From Pseudoalteromonas luteoviolacea NCIMB 1942 (GTDB lineage Bacteria; Pseudomonadota; Gammaproteobacteria; Enterobacterales; Alteromonadaceae), in assembly GCF_001625595.1 (NCBI RefSeq), contig NZ_AUXT01000183.1, positions 62,001 to 126,000 on the forward strand: a stretch of 64,000 nt of DNA, given 5' to 3'. The position numbers and the translations under genes were made by a program. The notes beneath the pieces are model-generated. The model did no database searches. It had not been told where the DNA came from and saw only the letters and a list, made by a program, of their open reading frames with translations. The first letter of the stretch is position 1. Each line of letters begins with the position of its first letter. Below are positions 26,528 through 35,343 of this stretch, in pieces.

Positions 26528-26890
26528 TTAGACTTGTCTAAGCAAAGGCACAATATTTCTACCAAACGGTGTAAATACCTGTACTAGATTTTTATCTATT
26601 AGGTTGAGCTCCTTTTCACACATAGCTTGAAAGCGCAAATTAGCAGAGCCTCTTCTATGATTTAGCACGAGGTTTCGCCTAACCCATAGCCTCAAATTAA
26701 TTACCAAAAGCCGGTCTTCATCTTTTAAACAAATATCGATAAGCTTTTTGGCAGATCTGATGTACGCAGCGAGATTATCTATATTTGTGGGGCTGTGCTT
26801 TAGTACCATAGAGCGCACCGCTAGCTCTGCATTGGCATCTTGATATGCACGCATGTGGGCATCTTTAGCTTCTAAGTCGATATCAAACAT
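26528..26890 (-). CDS. Small protein of unknown function behind a Fur box
   Basis: The product, about 120 residues, is helical and basic (many Arg/Lys, for example RLWVRRNLVLNHRR) with no family I recognise. The start is placed at ATG 26890, because the codons further upstream to 26938 translate the Fur box itself (MILIIII) and cannot be real coding sequence. No strong ribosome site precedes the ATG. The gene is the first downstream of a 17/19 Fur box and is therefore probably induced under iron starvation. It is separated from the SnoaL-like gene by 86 bp. Function is unknown; a role in iron uptake is inferred only from the operator. Confidence 0.6.
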   Translation of the reverse strand: MFDIDLEAKDAHMRAYQDANAELAVRSMVLKHSPTNIDNLAAYIRSAKKLIDICLKDEDRLLVINLRLWVRRNLVLNHRRGSANLRFQAMCEKELNLIDKNLVQVFTPFGRNIVPLLRQV

Positions 26891-26917
26891 AGTGAATATT
26901 TGGGCCAAAAAATTATT

Positions 26918-26936
26918 GATAATGATAATTAATATC
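26918..26936. promoter_or_regulatory. Fur box
   Basis: GATAATGATAATTAATATC matches the 19-bp Fur consensus at 17 of 19 positions. It lies 28 bp upstream of the ATG at 26890, where it would cover that gene's promoter. The downstream gene is the likely target, since the gene on its other side ends toward it. Confidence 0.75.
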
Positions 26937-26976
26937 AAATAAACTGTAAACCCAAATATAAGCTGATTTCGATGTG

Positions 26977-27339
26977 CTAACCCATAAACGTCACACGCTT
27001 GATTAAGTCGTTTTCGACTTCATACGCTGCTATCACCTTCACACTATAATCGATTTCTTTGTTGGGCTGTGTAGATGACTCGGCAAGCTCATGATCTACC
27101 AAAAAGCAACCTTGCACCATACGAGTCATTGACGTTGCGTTCAAATAGCTCAAACTCTCAAACTTTTTACCATAGCGTTCGACAAGCGCCTGTTTTCCCC
27201 TAAATACTATGTTTTGCCCTTGATAGATTTCGACATCGTCACTGTAAGTTGCCGCAAATGCATCGATATCTTGGTTGTTGTAGGCGTCGAGTTGTCTGTC
27301 TACGATGGCGATGGTTGCTTGTTCTATTTCTGTGTGCAT
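26977..27339 (-). CDS. SnoaL/NTF2-like domain protein
   Basis: The 120-residue product has the start pattern of the SnoaL-like/ketosteroid isomerase fold: a first helix ending in QLDAYNNQDIDAFAATYSDDVEIYQGQ, quoted here only as motif positions 17-43, then FRGKQALVERYGKKFE, with alternating beta strands to the end. Proteins of this fold are small binding or isomerase cups with very varied substrates, so no reaction is proposed. The ATG at 27339 has no strong ribosome site. It is not in an obvious operon with its neighbours. Confidence 0.75.
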   Translation of the reverse strand: MHTEIEQATIAIVDRQLDAYNNQDIDAFAATYSDDVEIYQGQNIVFRGKQALVERYGKKFESLSYLNATSMTRMVQGCFLVDHELAESSTQPNKEIDYSVKVIAAYEVENDLIKRVTFMG

Positions 27340-27425
27340 AAAAAGTCCAAAAACTCATTTAGTTGTTTGGACCGTAATTATATACACATGTATCAAGACT
27401 GTTAAGACGCTCTTCAGCTTACCGG

Positions 27426-28532
27426 CTAACCTTTTGACATCAAGGACTTCCACCAGAAATCATTATTATGAGGCTCTCCTGCGGTGATCACCTCACCAAC
27501 AATTGGCGTATTGATCGTCACTTTTTTTTGCGCGGCAGCCGTGGCTACACGTTCTAGCGGGTCATACCAAGAGTGAAACGCTAAATCGAATGTACCATTA
27601 TGTATTGGCAACATCACCTCAGCATTAAGGTCAATGTGCGCTTGAACGCTTTGCTCTGGTGTCATATGAATATCTGCCCAATCTTTATCGTAAGCGCCTG
27701 TTTCAATAAAGGTGTAATTAAAAGGCCCGTAGCGACGGCCGATTTCTTTAAATCCATCAAAATATCCAGAGTCACCGCTAAAGTAAATGCTCTGTTCAGC
27801 CGCTTTAATGACCCACGATCCCCATAGAGTTTTGTTGCCATCACTTAAGCCTCTGCCAGAAAAGTGCTGAGTAGGAACAAATGCAACTAGACTGGTTTTA
27901 TCCCCATGCTCTTGCCACCAATCGAATACTTTTACCTTATTTTTGTCTACTCCCCATTGCTGCAGGTCACCTTCAACACCTAAGGGAACAAAAATCTCTT
28001 TTGTTTTGTTCATAAGTGACAAAATGCTCTCTTTATCTAAGTGATCATAGTGATTGTGGGAAATTAAGATTCTATCGATTTGCGGTAAGTCTGCTAAAGC
28101 GATTGGCGCCTCATGGAATCGCTCAGGACCTGCAAAGCTAAAAGGTGACGCACGCTTTGAAAATACAGGGTCTAGCAACCAGTATTCACCAAACACCTTT
28201 AACAGCACTGATGAGTGACCCAATTTAACCATGTGTATTTGATCGTCTGAAAGTTGCGCCAGCATATTCGGGCTCTGTTGCATCATAGGTAGAGGAATGT
28301 TGGGCATTGGATCTTGCTTAGACTCTGTAATAAAGCGCCAAAAAATTCCTAACGTCTTTTTCAAGTTCGGCTGCTCTACCTCATTTGTATTGTAAAATTT
28401 ACCGTCTTTAAATTGCTTGGAGCTGTATCCTGAATCGCTCACTTGCGCGTCTAAATTCGAAACCATTGCACATCCTCCAACTGTCAAAACAAATACCGAT
28501 GCTAGTAAAGAAAATTTGTATATAGCTTTCAT
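27426..28532 (-). CDS. Metallo-beta-lactamase-fold lipoprotein (NAPE-PLD-like)
   Basis: The 368-residue protein begins with a lipoprotein signal peptide and lipobox LTVGGC (Cys21). The MBL domain has HNHYDHLD (zinc motif), SGDSGYFDGF, and a final HNGTFDLAFHSW. This combination matches the NAPE-PLD-like or ComEC-like MBL hydrolases, which act on phospholipid-related or other phosphodiesters; the substrate is unknown. The start is ATG 28532; the longer N-terminal call would add four residues without benefit. It is divergent from a TetR gene, and both share a 109-bp gap with repeated operators, so it is almost certainly the TetR target. Confidence 0.88.
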   Translation of the reverse strand: MKAIYKFSLLASVFVLTVGGCAMVSNLDAQVSDSGYSSKQFKDGKFYNTNEVEQPNLKKTLGIFWRFITESKQDPMPNIPLPMMQQSPNMLAQLSDDQIHMVKLGHSSVLLKVFGEYWLLDPVFSKRASPFSFAGPERFHEAPIALADLPQIDRILISHNHYDHLDKESILSLMNKTKEIFVPLGVEGDLQQWGVDKNKVKVFDWWQEHGDKTSLVAFVPTQHFSGRGLSDGNKTLWGSWVIKAAEQSIYFSGDSGYFDGFKEIGRRYGPFNYTFIETGAYDKDWADIHMTPEQSVQAHIDLNAEVMLPIHNGTFDLAFHSWYDPLERVATAAAQKKVTINTPIVGEVITAGEPHNNDFWWKSLMSKG

Positions 28533-28543
28533 ACGCCACCACA

Positions 28544-28641
28544 AAAAGTAAACTACACGGTGCAGTTTTCCATATTCTGGACTAAAAGTAAACTACCTAG
28601 TGCAAGTTTTTTCTAATTCCGCTAAACTACGCTCACTTTAG
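28544..28641. promoter_or_regulatory. Repeated TetR operators between the MBL and tetR genes
   Basis: AAAAGTAAACTACxxxGTGCA(A)GTTTT occurs at 28544-28569 and 28584-28610 with an exact 40-bp period. Each copy is internally palindromic (first copy AAACTnCACnGTGnAGTTT). A weaker third copy, CTAAA...TTTAG, is at 28622-28641, next to the tetR ribosome site. The arrangement fits an autoregulated divergent promoter. Confidence 0.7.
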
Positions 28642-28653
28642 TAAGGAGTTCAT

Positions 28654-29250
28654 ATGAAGCTATCAGAAAAAAAACGCCTGCAAATCATTCAAGCAGCTGA
28701 GCAGCTGTTTTCTGAAAATGGTGCACAGCAAACCAGTATGGATCTGGTCGCGCAAACCGCAGAAGTATCTAAGCGCACGGTGTATAACCACTTTGATAGC
28801 AAAGAAGCACTTTTGTACGCTGTAATCGAAAACATGCTGACCCACGTTGAGCAAGGTAATACATTGGTTTATACGCCAGACAAGTGCATTCGGTCACAGC
28901 TACTCGATATTGCGAAGGCTGAGGCACTATTGCTCTCGTCAGATCCCTTTCTGCGTATTGCCCGTGTTGCGTTTTTAGAGTTATTGCAAAACCCAGATAT
29001 GGCCGCGCACCTAAATAATACTAAAGTTGGCTGTATGCGTTATTTGGAAGAGTTTCTTGTCGCTGCCAATTCATCTGACGCCATCAATGTGGAAGATGTT
29101 ACTTTCGCTGCCAAACAGTTTGTGTTCCAACTGAAGTCATTTATTTTCTACCCGCGCCTTTACGGCTTCGCTTTAGAGCCCTATATGGATCAAGAGTTTG
29201 TGATAAACCAAACTGTCGAAACATTTTTAGCCCGCTATCAAGTCAGTTAA
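28654..29250 (+). CDS. TetR-family transcriptional repressor
   Basis: The N-terminal TetR helix-turn-helix is clear: RLQIIQAAEQLFSENG, then TSMDLVAQTAEVSKRTVYNHFDSKEALLYAVI (motif region 24-54). The C-terminal ligand domain is about 140 residues and resembles the AcrR/TetR_C family. The ATG has AAGGAG 7 nt upstream. It is divergent from the MBL lipoprotein gene and its operators are described at 28544-28641. A TrmK-like methyltransferase follows after 11 bp and is probably co-transcribed, although functionally unrelated. Confidence 0.92.
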   Translation: MKLSEKKRLQIIQAAEQLFSENGAQQTSMDLVAQTAEVSKRTVYNHFDSKEALLYAVIENMLTHVEQGNTLVYTPDKCIRSQLLDIAKAEALLLSSDPFLRIARVAFLELLQNPDMAAHLNNTKVGCMRYLEEFLVAANSSDAINVEDVTFAAKQFVFQLKSFIFYPRLYGFALEPYMDQEFVINQTVETFLARYQVS

Positions 29251-29261
29251 AAAGGTGTTCA

Positions 29262-29945
29262 ATGAAATTGGGAAAGCGCCTGTCGCAAATTAGCGATTTA
29301 GTGAACAATGACTACGCACACATTTGGGATTGCTGTTGCGATCACGGTCTACTTGGGGCGAGTTTATTAGATAAAGATCTGAACGCAAAAGTCCACTTTG
29401 TCGACATAGTACCGCACCTGATTAATGAATTAGGCGAAAAGCTCACACAGTTCTATGCCCATAAAAAGGCTCAATGGCAAACATATTGCCAAGACGTCGC
29501 GACTTTACCTTTATCACAATATTCGGGCAAGCATTTGGTGATTATTGCTGGCGTTGGCGGTGATTTGTGTAGCGCTTTTGTACAAAATATTATGCGTCAA
29601 AACCCAAATCTAAGTATCGACTTTATTCTTTGCCCAGTCCATCACTTATATACACTGCGCCAAACGTTACAATCGCTGGAACTGACCTTAAAAAATGAAC
29701 TATTAGTAAATGAAAAAAAACGCAGCTATGAACTCATTCATGTTTCGACTAATAAAATCAATAGTGGCTCCGTTCATGCCGTTGGTGAGCGTATTTGGCG
29801 TTATAAAGATAAACAAGAATATGAGATAGCCAGGCACTATTTGAATAAAACAATAAGCCACTATCAACGTATTAACCAAGGTAGTGACGATGTGTCAGAT
29901 ATTATATCTGCCTATAAAAGTGTTCAATTAAAGTCTGTTGAGTGA
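29262..29945 (+). CDS. TrmK-like tRNA (adenine-N1) methyltransferase family protein
   Basis: The 227-residue SAM methyltransferase opens with KLGKRLSQISDLV and WDCCCDHGLLGASLL, the family form of the usual DIGSDHAYLP motif I. It continues with VDIVPHLINE, the motif IIAGVGGDLC, and a CPVHHLYTLRQTLQ segment that resembles TrmK/YqfN (COG2384), which modifies tRNA adenine 22 in Gram-positives. In proteobacteria the target is not firmly known. It follows tetR by 11 bp behind AAGGTG. The DIG to DCC change in motif I is unusual but common in the gammaproteobacterial branch as far as I recall. Confidence 0.75.
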   Translation: MKLGKRLSQISDLVNNDYAHIWDCCCDHGLLGASLLDKDLNAKVHFVDIVPHLINELGEKLTQFYAHKKAQWQTYCQDVATLPLSQYSGKHLVIIAGVGGDLCSAFVQNIMRQNPNLSIDFILCPVHHLYTLRQTLQSLELTLKNELLVNEKKRSYELIHVSTNKINSGSVHAVGERIWRYKDKQEYEIARHYLNKTISHYQRINQGSDDVSDIISAYKSVQLKSVE

Positions 29946-29959
29946 ATGGTGATGAAAAC

Positions 29960-30472
29960 TTATGCGCTCACCTTCTTTAATGTATAAATATCTCGATATA
30001 ATCCGTCAGGAAACAACATTCTGTCAGTTTTAGTGCCTCCCAGTCGCTCAACTAATTTGCGTGCAGCGTCATTTTCATCGTTCATATAAGTGCGCACTTG
30101 TACAAACTCGAGTTTGTCGTATGCATAATTAATAGCAGCAATAGACGCTTCTTTGGCATAACCTAAACCACGCGTTTGAGGAAGTAACCACCATGTAAGT
30201 TCGGTGGGCCAATTATAGCCTTGCCAAAAACCACAAGTACCAATGTACTTACCAGTGGCTTTCTCTTGTACAACCCAAACTCCGAAACCATGTAAATACC
30301 ATGAGCCAAGATCTGCCTTTAACCTCGCAAGTACTTGCGCAGGCTCAATCGGCCCACCGTACATTTTTGATGCTTCACCATCAGTATAAAATTGTAAATA
30401 GGCGTCTAAACATGCTGTGCTGGGTGCCACTAAACGTAACCGTTCGGTTTCTATTGATGCTATTTGAATCAT
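29960..30472 (-). CDS. GNAT-family N-acetyltransferase (RimJ/RimL-like)
   Basis: The 170-residue protein has the GNAT_3 layout: TERLRLVAPS at the start, IGTCGFWQGYNWPTELTWWLLP, the acetyl-CoA loop RGLGYAKEASIAAINYAY, and NDENDAARKLVERLGG. This subclass acetylates N-terminal or side-chain amines; the substrate is unknown. It starts at ATG 30472 with AGGGGAC upstream, only 25 bp after the end of the LysE pseudogene, so it may rely on the old lysE promoter. Confidence 0.88.
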   Translation of the reverse strand: MIQIASIETERLRLVAPSTACLDAYLQFYTDGEASKMYGGPIEPAQVLARLKADLGSWYLHGFGVWVVQEKATGKYIGTCGFWQGYNWPTELTWWLLPQTRGLGYAKEASIAAINYAYDKLEFVQVRTYMNDENDAARKLVERLGGTKTDRMLFPDGLYRDIYTLKKVSA

Positions 30473-30497
30473 GTAGTCCCCTGTTCATTTATTATTT

Positions 30498-31061
30498 TTA
30501 GGCTGCAAGCGTCACAGCCAATACTTTACCTAACTTACTAAATGAAAATGCAAAAATGAGATTAACAAACAAAACAAGGGTACTAAGTAACACCCCAAGT
30601 ACCAGTATTTACAATGTAAAAGACGAGTTACTATGGGTTAACTGCACGAGAAACACACTTAAGAACAATAGCGTTTTAGGATTCATTAAATTATTTAGAA
30701 AGCCTTTTAACACTAACCCCCGACTAACATTCTCACCACCGTTGAGAACAGTCTTTGGAGTGTTTTTATTCACCCACCAAGACTCAAACATATTTACACC
30801 GAGCCATGCTAAGCACAAAGCACCGAGTAGCTTTATTGCCATCACTATTAGCGGAAGTTGTTGCATCAATTGCCCAAGCCCGAGCGCCACAGCCAATGTC
30901 TGCACAATACTAGCAATAAAAATCCCTAATGCTAGGCGCGCCCCAGCCATAAACCCCTGCCCCTATGAATAAGCAGAAATTAGTACCAGAACAAGACCTG
31001 ACGAAATAGCTAAAAGTACGCTCTTAATTATAAATAATGGCAGTATTGCAAACTCAGGCAT
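30498..31061 (-). pseudogene. LysE/RhtB-type amino acid exporter broken by two in-frame stops
   Basis: From ATG 31061 the frame reads MPEFAILPLF and continues as a LysE-family exporter, but codon 33 is TAG (30965-30963). After that stop the frame continues MAGARLALGIFIAS and the central NPKTLLFLSVFLVQ motif. A TAA follows TLTHSNSSFTL-type sequence near 30609. Beyond it hydrophobic family-like sequence runs on to the natural stop at 30498. All 187 codons are in one frame, so only nonsense changes are involved. The usual PGP motif of the first helix is also lost (SSG). The remaining 113-residue ORF is a fragment. Confidence 0.75.
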
Positions 31062-31209
31062 AATTCATTCCTCGGTCTTTTATTTGCTAATAAAACCGTC
31101 AATACTGCCACATGGATTATCTAATTAAAAAGCGTCTAAATTATTAATTTTAGCGTTTTATACTCCATTTAAAGACTATTTAAATTTCATCTATGAGCGT
31201 GTCAGGTAC

Positions 31210-32532
31210 TTACTGATCACGCTCTTTATTTGGCTTGGTACTGCCATACCAATTGATTTTACGTGTAAGTATCATAACAAGTGACAAAACGATAAAGCAC
31301 ATTAAGCTACCCATGAGCAGCGCATAATCTTCAGCGCCAAGCATGCCGTAAAGCAATGAGTACAGCATGATTAAGCCTGCAAAATAATAAACGCCCATCA
31401 CACCACTTTTTAGGACACCACTCACATACCAGCCAAGCAACCCAGTCGCGGCAAATGATGAAATCACATATGCTAGCCCAAAGCCTAAATGCTCACTTAG
31501 CGAAATAAGTAATAGATAGAATATCGCCAGTGCAAGTCCCACAAATCCATATTGTACTGGGTGAATAGGCTCGTCTCTTACCATTTCCAATAAAAAGAAA
31601 CTAGCAACCACGAGTAAAATGACCAACAATGCATAATTAACCGCTCGATGACTTTTTAAGTAATGATCGACAGGGTCAACTAGAGCTACACCCATAGTCC
31701 GCTCAGTTAAATCTCCACATTCACTGCGTAAAATACAACTTTCAAAAGTACTTTGCATATTGGTTGAAAAGTAACTTGCTTGCCAATTTGCACTAAACTC
31801 GTCGCCGTTAATATTTGAGGTTATTGGTAAATAAGTCCCAACAAAGCTCGGGTGCGGCCAGTCTGCGGTCATACTAACGCGAGTTTCCCTGCCCAGTGGC
31901 GAGATAGCTAACTTTTCCATCCCTTGCAAATGTATATCTGCCGAAAATGACAGCTCTGATGATGCAAATAAGTGAGCGCTCTCAAGTGGGGCGTGCACCC
32001 CCTCTTTTAACCTTTTGACTCCTGTTCCAGGCAAGATTTTAGCGTCTTCACCCGCAACTTTAACCACCGAGTCTAACCCAATGCCTCGAATATCTGAGAT
32101 CCCAAAAACAAGGCTTACCGATGTTACACGCTGATCTTTTAATATATGAAGGTCAGAGGTTTTGAATACACCTGAAATAGTGTTATTTGAACGATACAAG
32201 GTCGCTTTATAAATACTGCGAAATTTTTCGAACGTATCAAGCGCACTGTGGATATTGAGCTTTTCAGGCAACAAAAAAGTATTTTCCTTAATAACGCTCA
32301 CCGTGCTCTGTCGCTCTATGTCTCGTTCATATTCTACGTAAATGAACGGGCCGACAAGGCGCTGTTGTGCACTGCTACTTTTTGCAATTTCTTGCTGCAC
32401 TTGCTTTTGCATGTTACTGCGTTCAGATATCAGCTCTTCTATCATGATCATTGGGATCATTAATAAGATAATTAGCCCTATTAGCATGCCAAACTTGACA
32501 CCAATTTTTTCTTTATTTTGATTGTTCATCAT
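31210..32532 (-). CDS. creD: CreD inner membrane protein
   Basis: CreD is an inner membrane protein of the CreBC regulon, linked to envelope stress and beta-lactam response. The 440-residue product shows the family layout: N-terminal membrane helix (about 14-32), large periplasmic part with VGPFIYVEYE and PHPSFVGTYLP, then five or so C-terminal helices with HPVQYGFVGLALAIFYLLLISLSEH (described by position about 323-347). It follows creC after 68 bp containing a strong stem-loop, and creB lies further upstream. The start ATG 32532 has AAGGAG upstream. I see no TTCAC-N6-TTCAC cre tag in front of it. Confidence 0.92.
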   Translation of the reverse strand: MMNNQNKEKIGVKFGMLIGLIILLMIPMIMIEELISERSNMQKQVQQEIAKSSSAQQRLVGPFIYVEYERDIERQSTVSVIKENTFLLPEKLNIHSALDTFEKFRSIYKATLYRSNNTISGVFKTSDLHILKDQRVTSVSLVFGISDIRGIGLDSVVKVAGEDAKILPGTGVKRLKEGVHAPLESAHLFASSELSFSADIHLQGMEKLAISPLGRETRVSMTADWPHPSFVGTYLPITSNINGDEFSANWQASYFSTNMQSTFESCILRSECGDLTERTMGVALVDPVDHYLKSHRAVNYALLVILLVVASFFLLEMVRDEPIHPVQYGFVGLALAIFYLLLISLSEHLGFGLAYVISSFAATGLLGWYVSGVLKSGVMGVYYFAGLIMLYSLLYGMLGAEDYALLMGSLMCFIVLSLVMILTRKINWYGSTKPNKERDQ

Positions 32533-32545
32533 TCACTCCTTAGGT

Positions 32546-32577
32546 TTGCCCAAACTTTAGCAAGGCAGCTTGGGCAA
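32546..32577 (-). promoter_or_regulatory. Stem-loop in the creC-creD gap
   Basis: TTGCCCAAACT (32546-32556) pairs with AGCTTGGGCAA (32567-32577), 11 bp with one G-U in the minus-strand RNA and a 10-nt loop. It lies just before the creD ribosome site and could tune or protect the creD transcript segment. No T run follows. Confidence 0.4.
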
Positions 32578-32600
32578 TCTATGGAGCTTATATGGAGAGT

Positions 32601-34043
32601 TTATGGAGACTTGATGGCGAGCGACACTTCAACCCCTTGCTGGCAATTTTTTACCTTTAAATACCCAAAATGAAGCTTTGCAACTTGTTCAACGAAATTA
32701 AGTCCAAGGCCCGTACTTTTATTTCCCGCAGCCCGCGGTAATGAATAAAACCGCTCAGTTAGACGAGACAAGGCATAATCGGGGATTAACGGACCATCGT
32801 TATATATTTTAAAACAAACATGTGTTTGCAACTGCTCAACAGATACTTGGATTTTTCCATCTTCACATACAAAGTCCAACGCATTTTCAAATATATTGAA
32901 CAGCGCTTGGCGAAGCAAAAACTCATCACCGTTAATCATAATATTTGACTCAGATTTGAGGGCGTAATCAATCGACTTGTGCTCTATTTTCACACTCATC
33001 GCTGTAACCACATAATCGACCAATTCCTGACTTTGCATTGATTTCGGTTTTTCAAGCTCTGGCAACTTTTCTAATCGCGTAAGCTCTAAAAGTTTATCGA
33101 TAAGTAACTGCATGCGCTGGGATTCGCGCTCTATATTAAACGCAAATTTTACTCTCTTTTGGTCATCTAGTGGCAATTGCAGTAACTCACTCGCCCCTTT
33201 AATACCTGAAAGTGGACTCTTTAACTCGTGCGTTAGAGTTTCAACGTAAGTTTCAACATACTGTTTTCCATCCAGTTGCGAGCGCATATTCGCCAATGCA
33301 TCGCTTAATTGGCCATATTCATAAAATACTCTAAATACTGGCTTATTGGCCTTTTCACCTTGACCCATTTTATAGGCGTACAACGACAGCTTGCTAAGTG
33401 CAGAGTTAATTCGCCACGCGATGACCGCCCCAACGAGCAGTACCAACACACTCATCACCGCAAGCCAATTAAAAACGCGTTGTTGCGAAAGCTCAATGAA
33501 TGGCTGTACTGATCGATTTGCCTTAGCAACCGTTAAACTGCCAATGGTCTTTTTATCGAAAATGACCGGTGCCGCCACATGCATAACGGTTGAAAGTGGA
33601 TCACTAGGGTCAGTAGCTGTAGAGCGCGCGCCATATTCCCCCCGCAGCGTGAGGTAAACATCATTCCAACGCGAAAAGTCATTGCCGATGTCTTGGTACC
33701 ACGAGTCAGCTACCACTATACCATTGATATCAGTAACATAGATGCGATTCGACATCACAGTTTTATCAACTCCCCAAATTGCCGCGTCGACACTTCGGTT
33801 ACCAAACTGCTGTAAAAGCGTCGAAATTTGGCTAGTTTCCAATGTTCCGTTAGCCAGCTCTTCAGCCACCAGCACCGCTAATAAGTTAGCCATGTCGACC
33901 AAAGTTTCTTCTGTCGTTTGGCGTACTGTGGGTTTAATTTCTTTGATCAGTGTCGAGCTAACAAAGTAAGTCGTCATAATCACTATGACAAAGTACAATA
34001 AAAACAATCGCAACCCGAGTGGGATCTTAGGCCAGCGGCTCAC
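32601..34043 (-). CDS. creC: CreC sensor histidine kinase
   Basis: CreC phosphorylates CreB. The 480-residue protein has a membrane helix at about 10-30, a periplasmic domain of about 155 residues, a second helix at about 184-206, a HAMP-like linker, the H-box with phospho-acceptor His272 in THELKSPLSGIKG, and ATPase motifs FENALDF and STGLGLNFVEQVAKLHFG. Length and layout match E. coli CreC (474). It starts 3 bp after creB, clearly one operon. Confidence 0.92.
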   Translation of the reverse strand: MSRWPKIPLGLRLFLLYFVIVIMTTYFVSSTLIKEIKPTVRQTTEETLVDMANLLAVLVAEELANGTLETSQISTLLQQFGNRSVDAAIWGVDKTVMSNRIYVTDINGIVVADSWYQDIGNDFSRWNDVYLTLRGEYGARSTATDPSDPLSTVMHVAAPVIFDKKTIGSLTVAKANRSVQPFIELSQQRVFNWLAVMSVLVLLVGAVIAWRINSALSKLSLYAYKMGQGEKANKPVFRVFYEYGQLSDALANMRSQLDGKQYVETYVETLTHELKSPLSGIKGASELLQLPLDDQKRVKFAFNIERESQRMQLLIDKLLELTRLEKLPELEKPKSMQSQELVDYVVTAMSVKIEHKSIDYALKSESNIMINGDEFLLRQALFNIFENALDFVCEDGKIQVSVEQLQTHVCFKIYNDGPLIPDYALSRLTERFYSLPRAAGNKSTGLGLNFVEQVAKLHFGYLKVKNCQQGVEVSLAIKSP

Positions 34044-34046
34044 GCT

Positions 34047-34715
34047 CTATTCCTTTTCAAAATAGTAACCAAAACCCCGTTTGGTTTTTAAACATTCAGC
34101 AAACTCTACCTTTTGCAATTTATTGCGGATAGACTTTATGTGGGAGTCGACATTACGCTCATATGCTTCTTCACTTGGCATGCTAGAAAAGTCCATAAGC
34201 TGTTGACGGCTCAATACTCTGGGAGAAGATTTTAGCAAAGCATCTAACAACCTAAACTCTAATGCTGTCAGGCCCAGTGCAATGTTCCCTCTAAAATAGT
34301 CAAAGTTTTCGACGCGTAGAACATCTTGCCCTTGTTCACTAGTGGACTCAGCTTGTCGCCGTATCGATTTCAGTCGCAGCTTTACCCTTGCCAACAACTC
34401 TCTAGGACTAAATGGTTTAGTTACATAATCATCTGCGCCTATCTCAAGCCCCACCACCCTGTCTATTTCATCCGCTCGCGCGGTCAAAAATATAATAGGA
34501 ATGTCAGAAAAGCCTCTTATTTGCTTACACAACTCAAACCCATTGCCATCAGGTAACCCCACATCTAGTATTAGCAAATCCGCCGATTTTGTTTTTAAAT
34601 GCGCCAACCCAGCGCCAGCGGTATTAAACCAGTGAGCTTTAAAGCCATCCATTTCCAGCACATGAATGAGGGTATCAGCAATGGCAGACTCATCTTCTAT
34701 GATGACAATATTCAC
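34047..34715 (-). CDS. creB: CreB response regulator (OmpR family)
   Basis: CreB binds DNA to activate the Cre regulon. The 222-residue protein has a receiver domain (IEDE, phosphorylation Asp51 in LLILDVGLPDGNGFELC, KPFSPRELLARV) and a C-terminal winged helix with LTALEFRLLDALL and VDSHIKSIRNKL. The start is GTG 34715, with GGGGAA 5-6 nt upstream. It is the first gene of creB-creC-creD. The preceding 157 bp show no operator I can name. Confidence 0.92.
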   Translation of the reverse strand: MNIVIIEDESAIADTLIHVLEMDGFKAHWFNTAGAGLAHLKTKSADLLILDVGLPDGNGFELCKQIRGFSDIPIIFLTARADEIDRVVGLEIGADDYVTKPFSPRELLARVKLRLKSIRRQAESTSEQGQDVLRVENFDYFRGNIALGLTALEFRLLDALLKSSPRVLSRQQLMDFSSMPSEEAYERNVDSHIKSIRNKLQKVEFAECLKTKRGFGYYFEKE

Positions 34716-34872
34716 GTTATTTCCCCAAAATACAGACTGGCTTTATATATTTACGTTATTCAATTAAAGCCACAAATACCTATCTCAATACATCATAAGT
34801 ATAAGTGATTGCCCATGCAGCCACTACAGATAAAAACTTAACATTATGAAATAGCTGGTTTTGTCATTAGCT

Positions 34873-35343
34873 TCATGGTGAGAACTTTACAACCGTAACT
34901 TTTACATTGCTCTCAATGGACTCTAACGTATGTAACATGCATTCTAATGACCATTTTTCAGAGCGATTACCAGAGCCAGCACCGATTAATGGCATTGCTA
35001 AGGTTTTAAAACTGTTCGCTTCTGCCAACTTGATTGCATTAATGACCGACTGCCTAACCGAATACTCAGTGGCATACCAGCATAAATTAATACCCGCGAC
35101 GTGAATAATTCCCTTAAAGTTCAATGTTCCCGCAGAGGTCAGCCGCGCCTCCCCTAACGGAATTGCACCATATTTTGCCACTTCTTTGAATGGCTCAGTA
35201 CCAGCTCGGCGCTTTATCGCCCCCGAGACTCCCTGAGGTAAGAGCAACCACCAAGGTATTATGTTGCGATTCCAGCTATTTACAATTACATCAACTTGTC
35301 GATCTAAAATATCACCATGTACGACAACGACATTTACGCCCAC
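34873..35343 (-). CDS. Macro domain protein (ADP-ribose binding)
   Basis: The 156-residue protein is a single macro domain, the fold that binds or hydrolyses ADP-ribose derivatives. The start VVVVHGDILDRQVDVIVNSWN gives the GDI and VN-x-x-N motifs (as NSWN instead of NAAN), LPQGVSGAIKRRAG is the glycine loop, and LAMPLIGAGSGN is the distal loop. The N-S-W-N form belongs to a subfamily I have seen in many bacteria. The start is GTG 35343 with AGGTGG upstream. It overlaps the end of the LysE gene by 10 bp, so translation is coupled. Confidence 0.88.
   Translation of the reverse strand: MGVNVVVVHGDILDRQVDVIVNSWNRNIIPWWLLLPQGVSGAIKRRAGTEPFKEVAKYGAIPLGEARLTSAGTLNFKGIIHVAGINLCWYATEYSVRQSVINAIKLAEANSFKTLAMPLIGAGSGNRSEKWSLECMLHTLESIESNVKVTVVKFSP

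Noticed and set aside
31210..34715. cre tag (TTCAC-N6-TTCAC) before creD or creB
   Set aside because: Only a single TTCAC is seen near 34709; no paired repeat.
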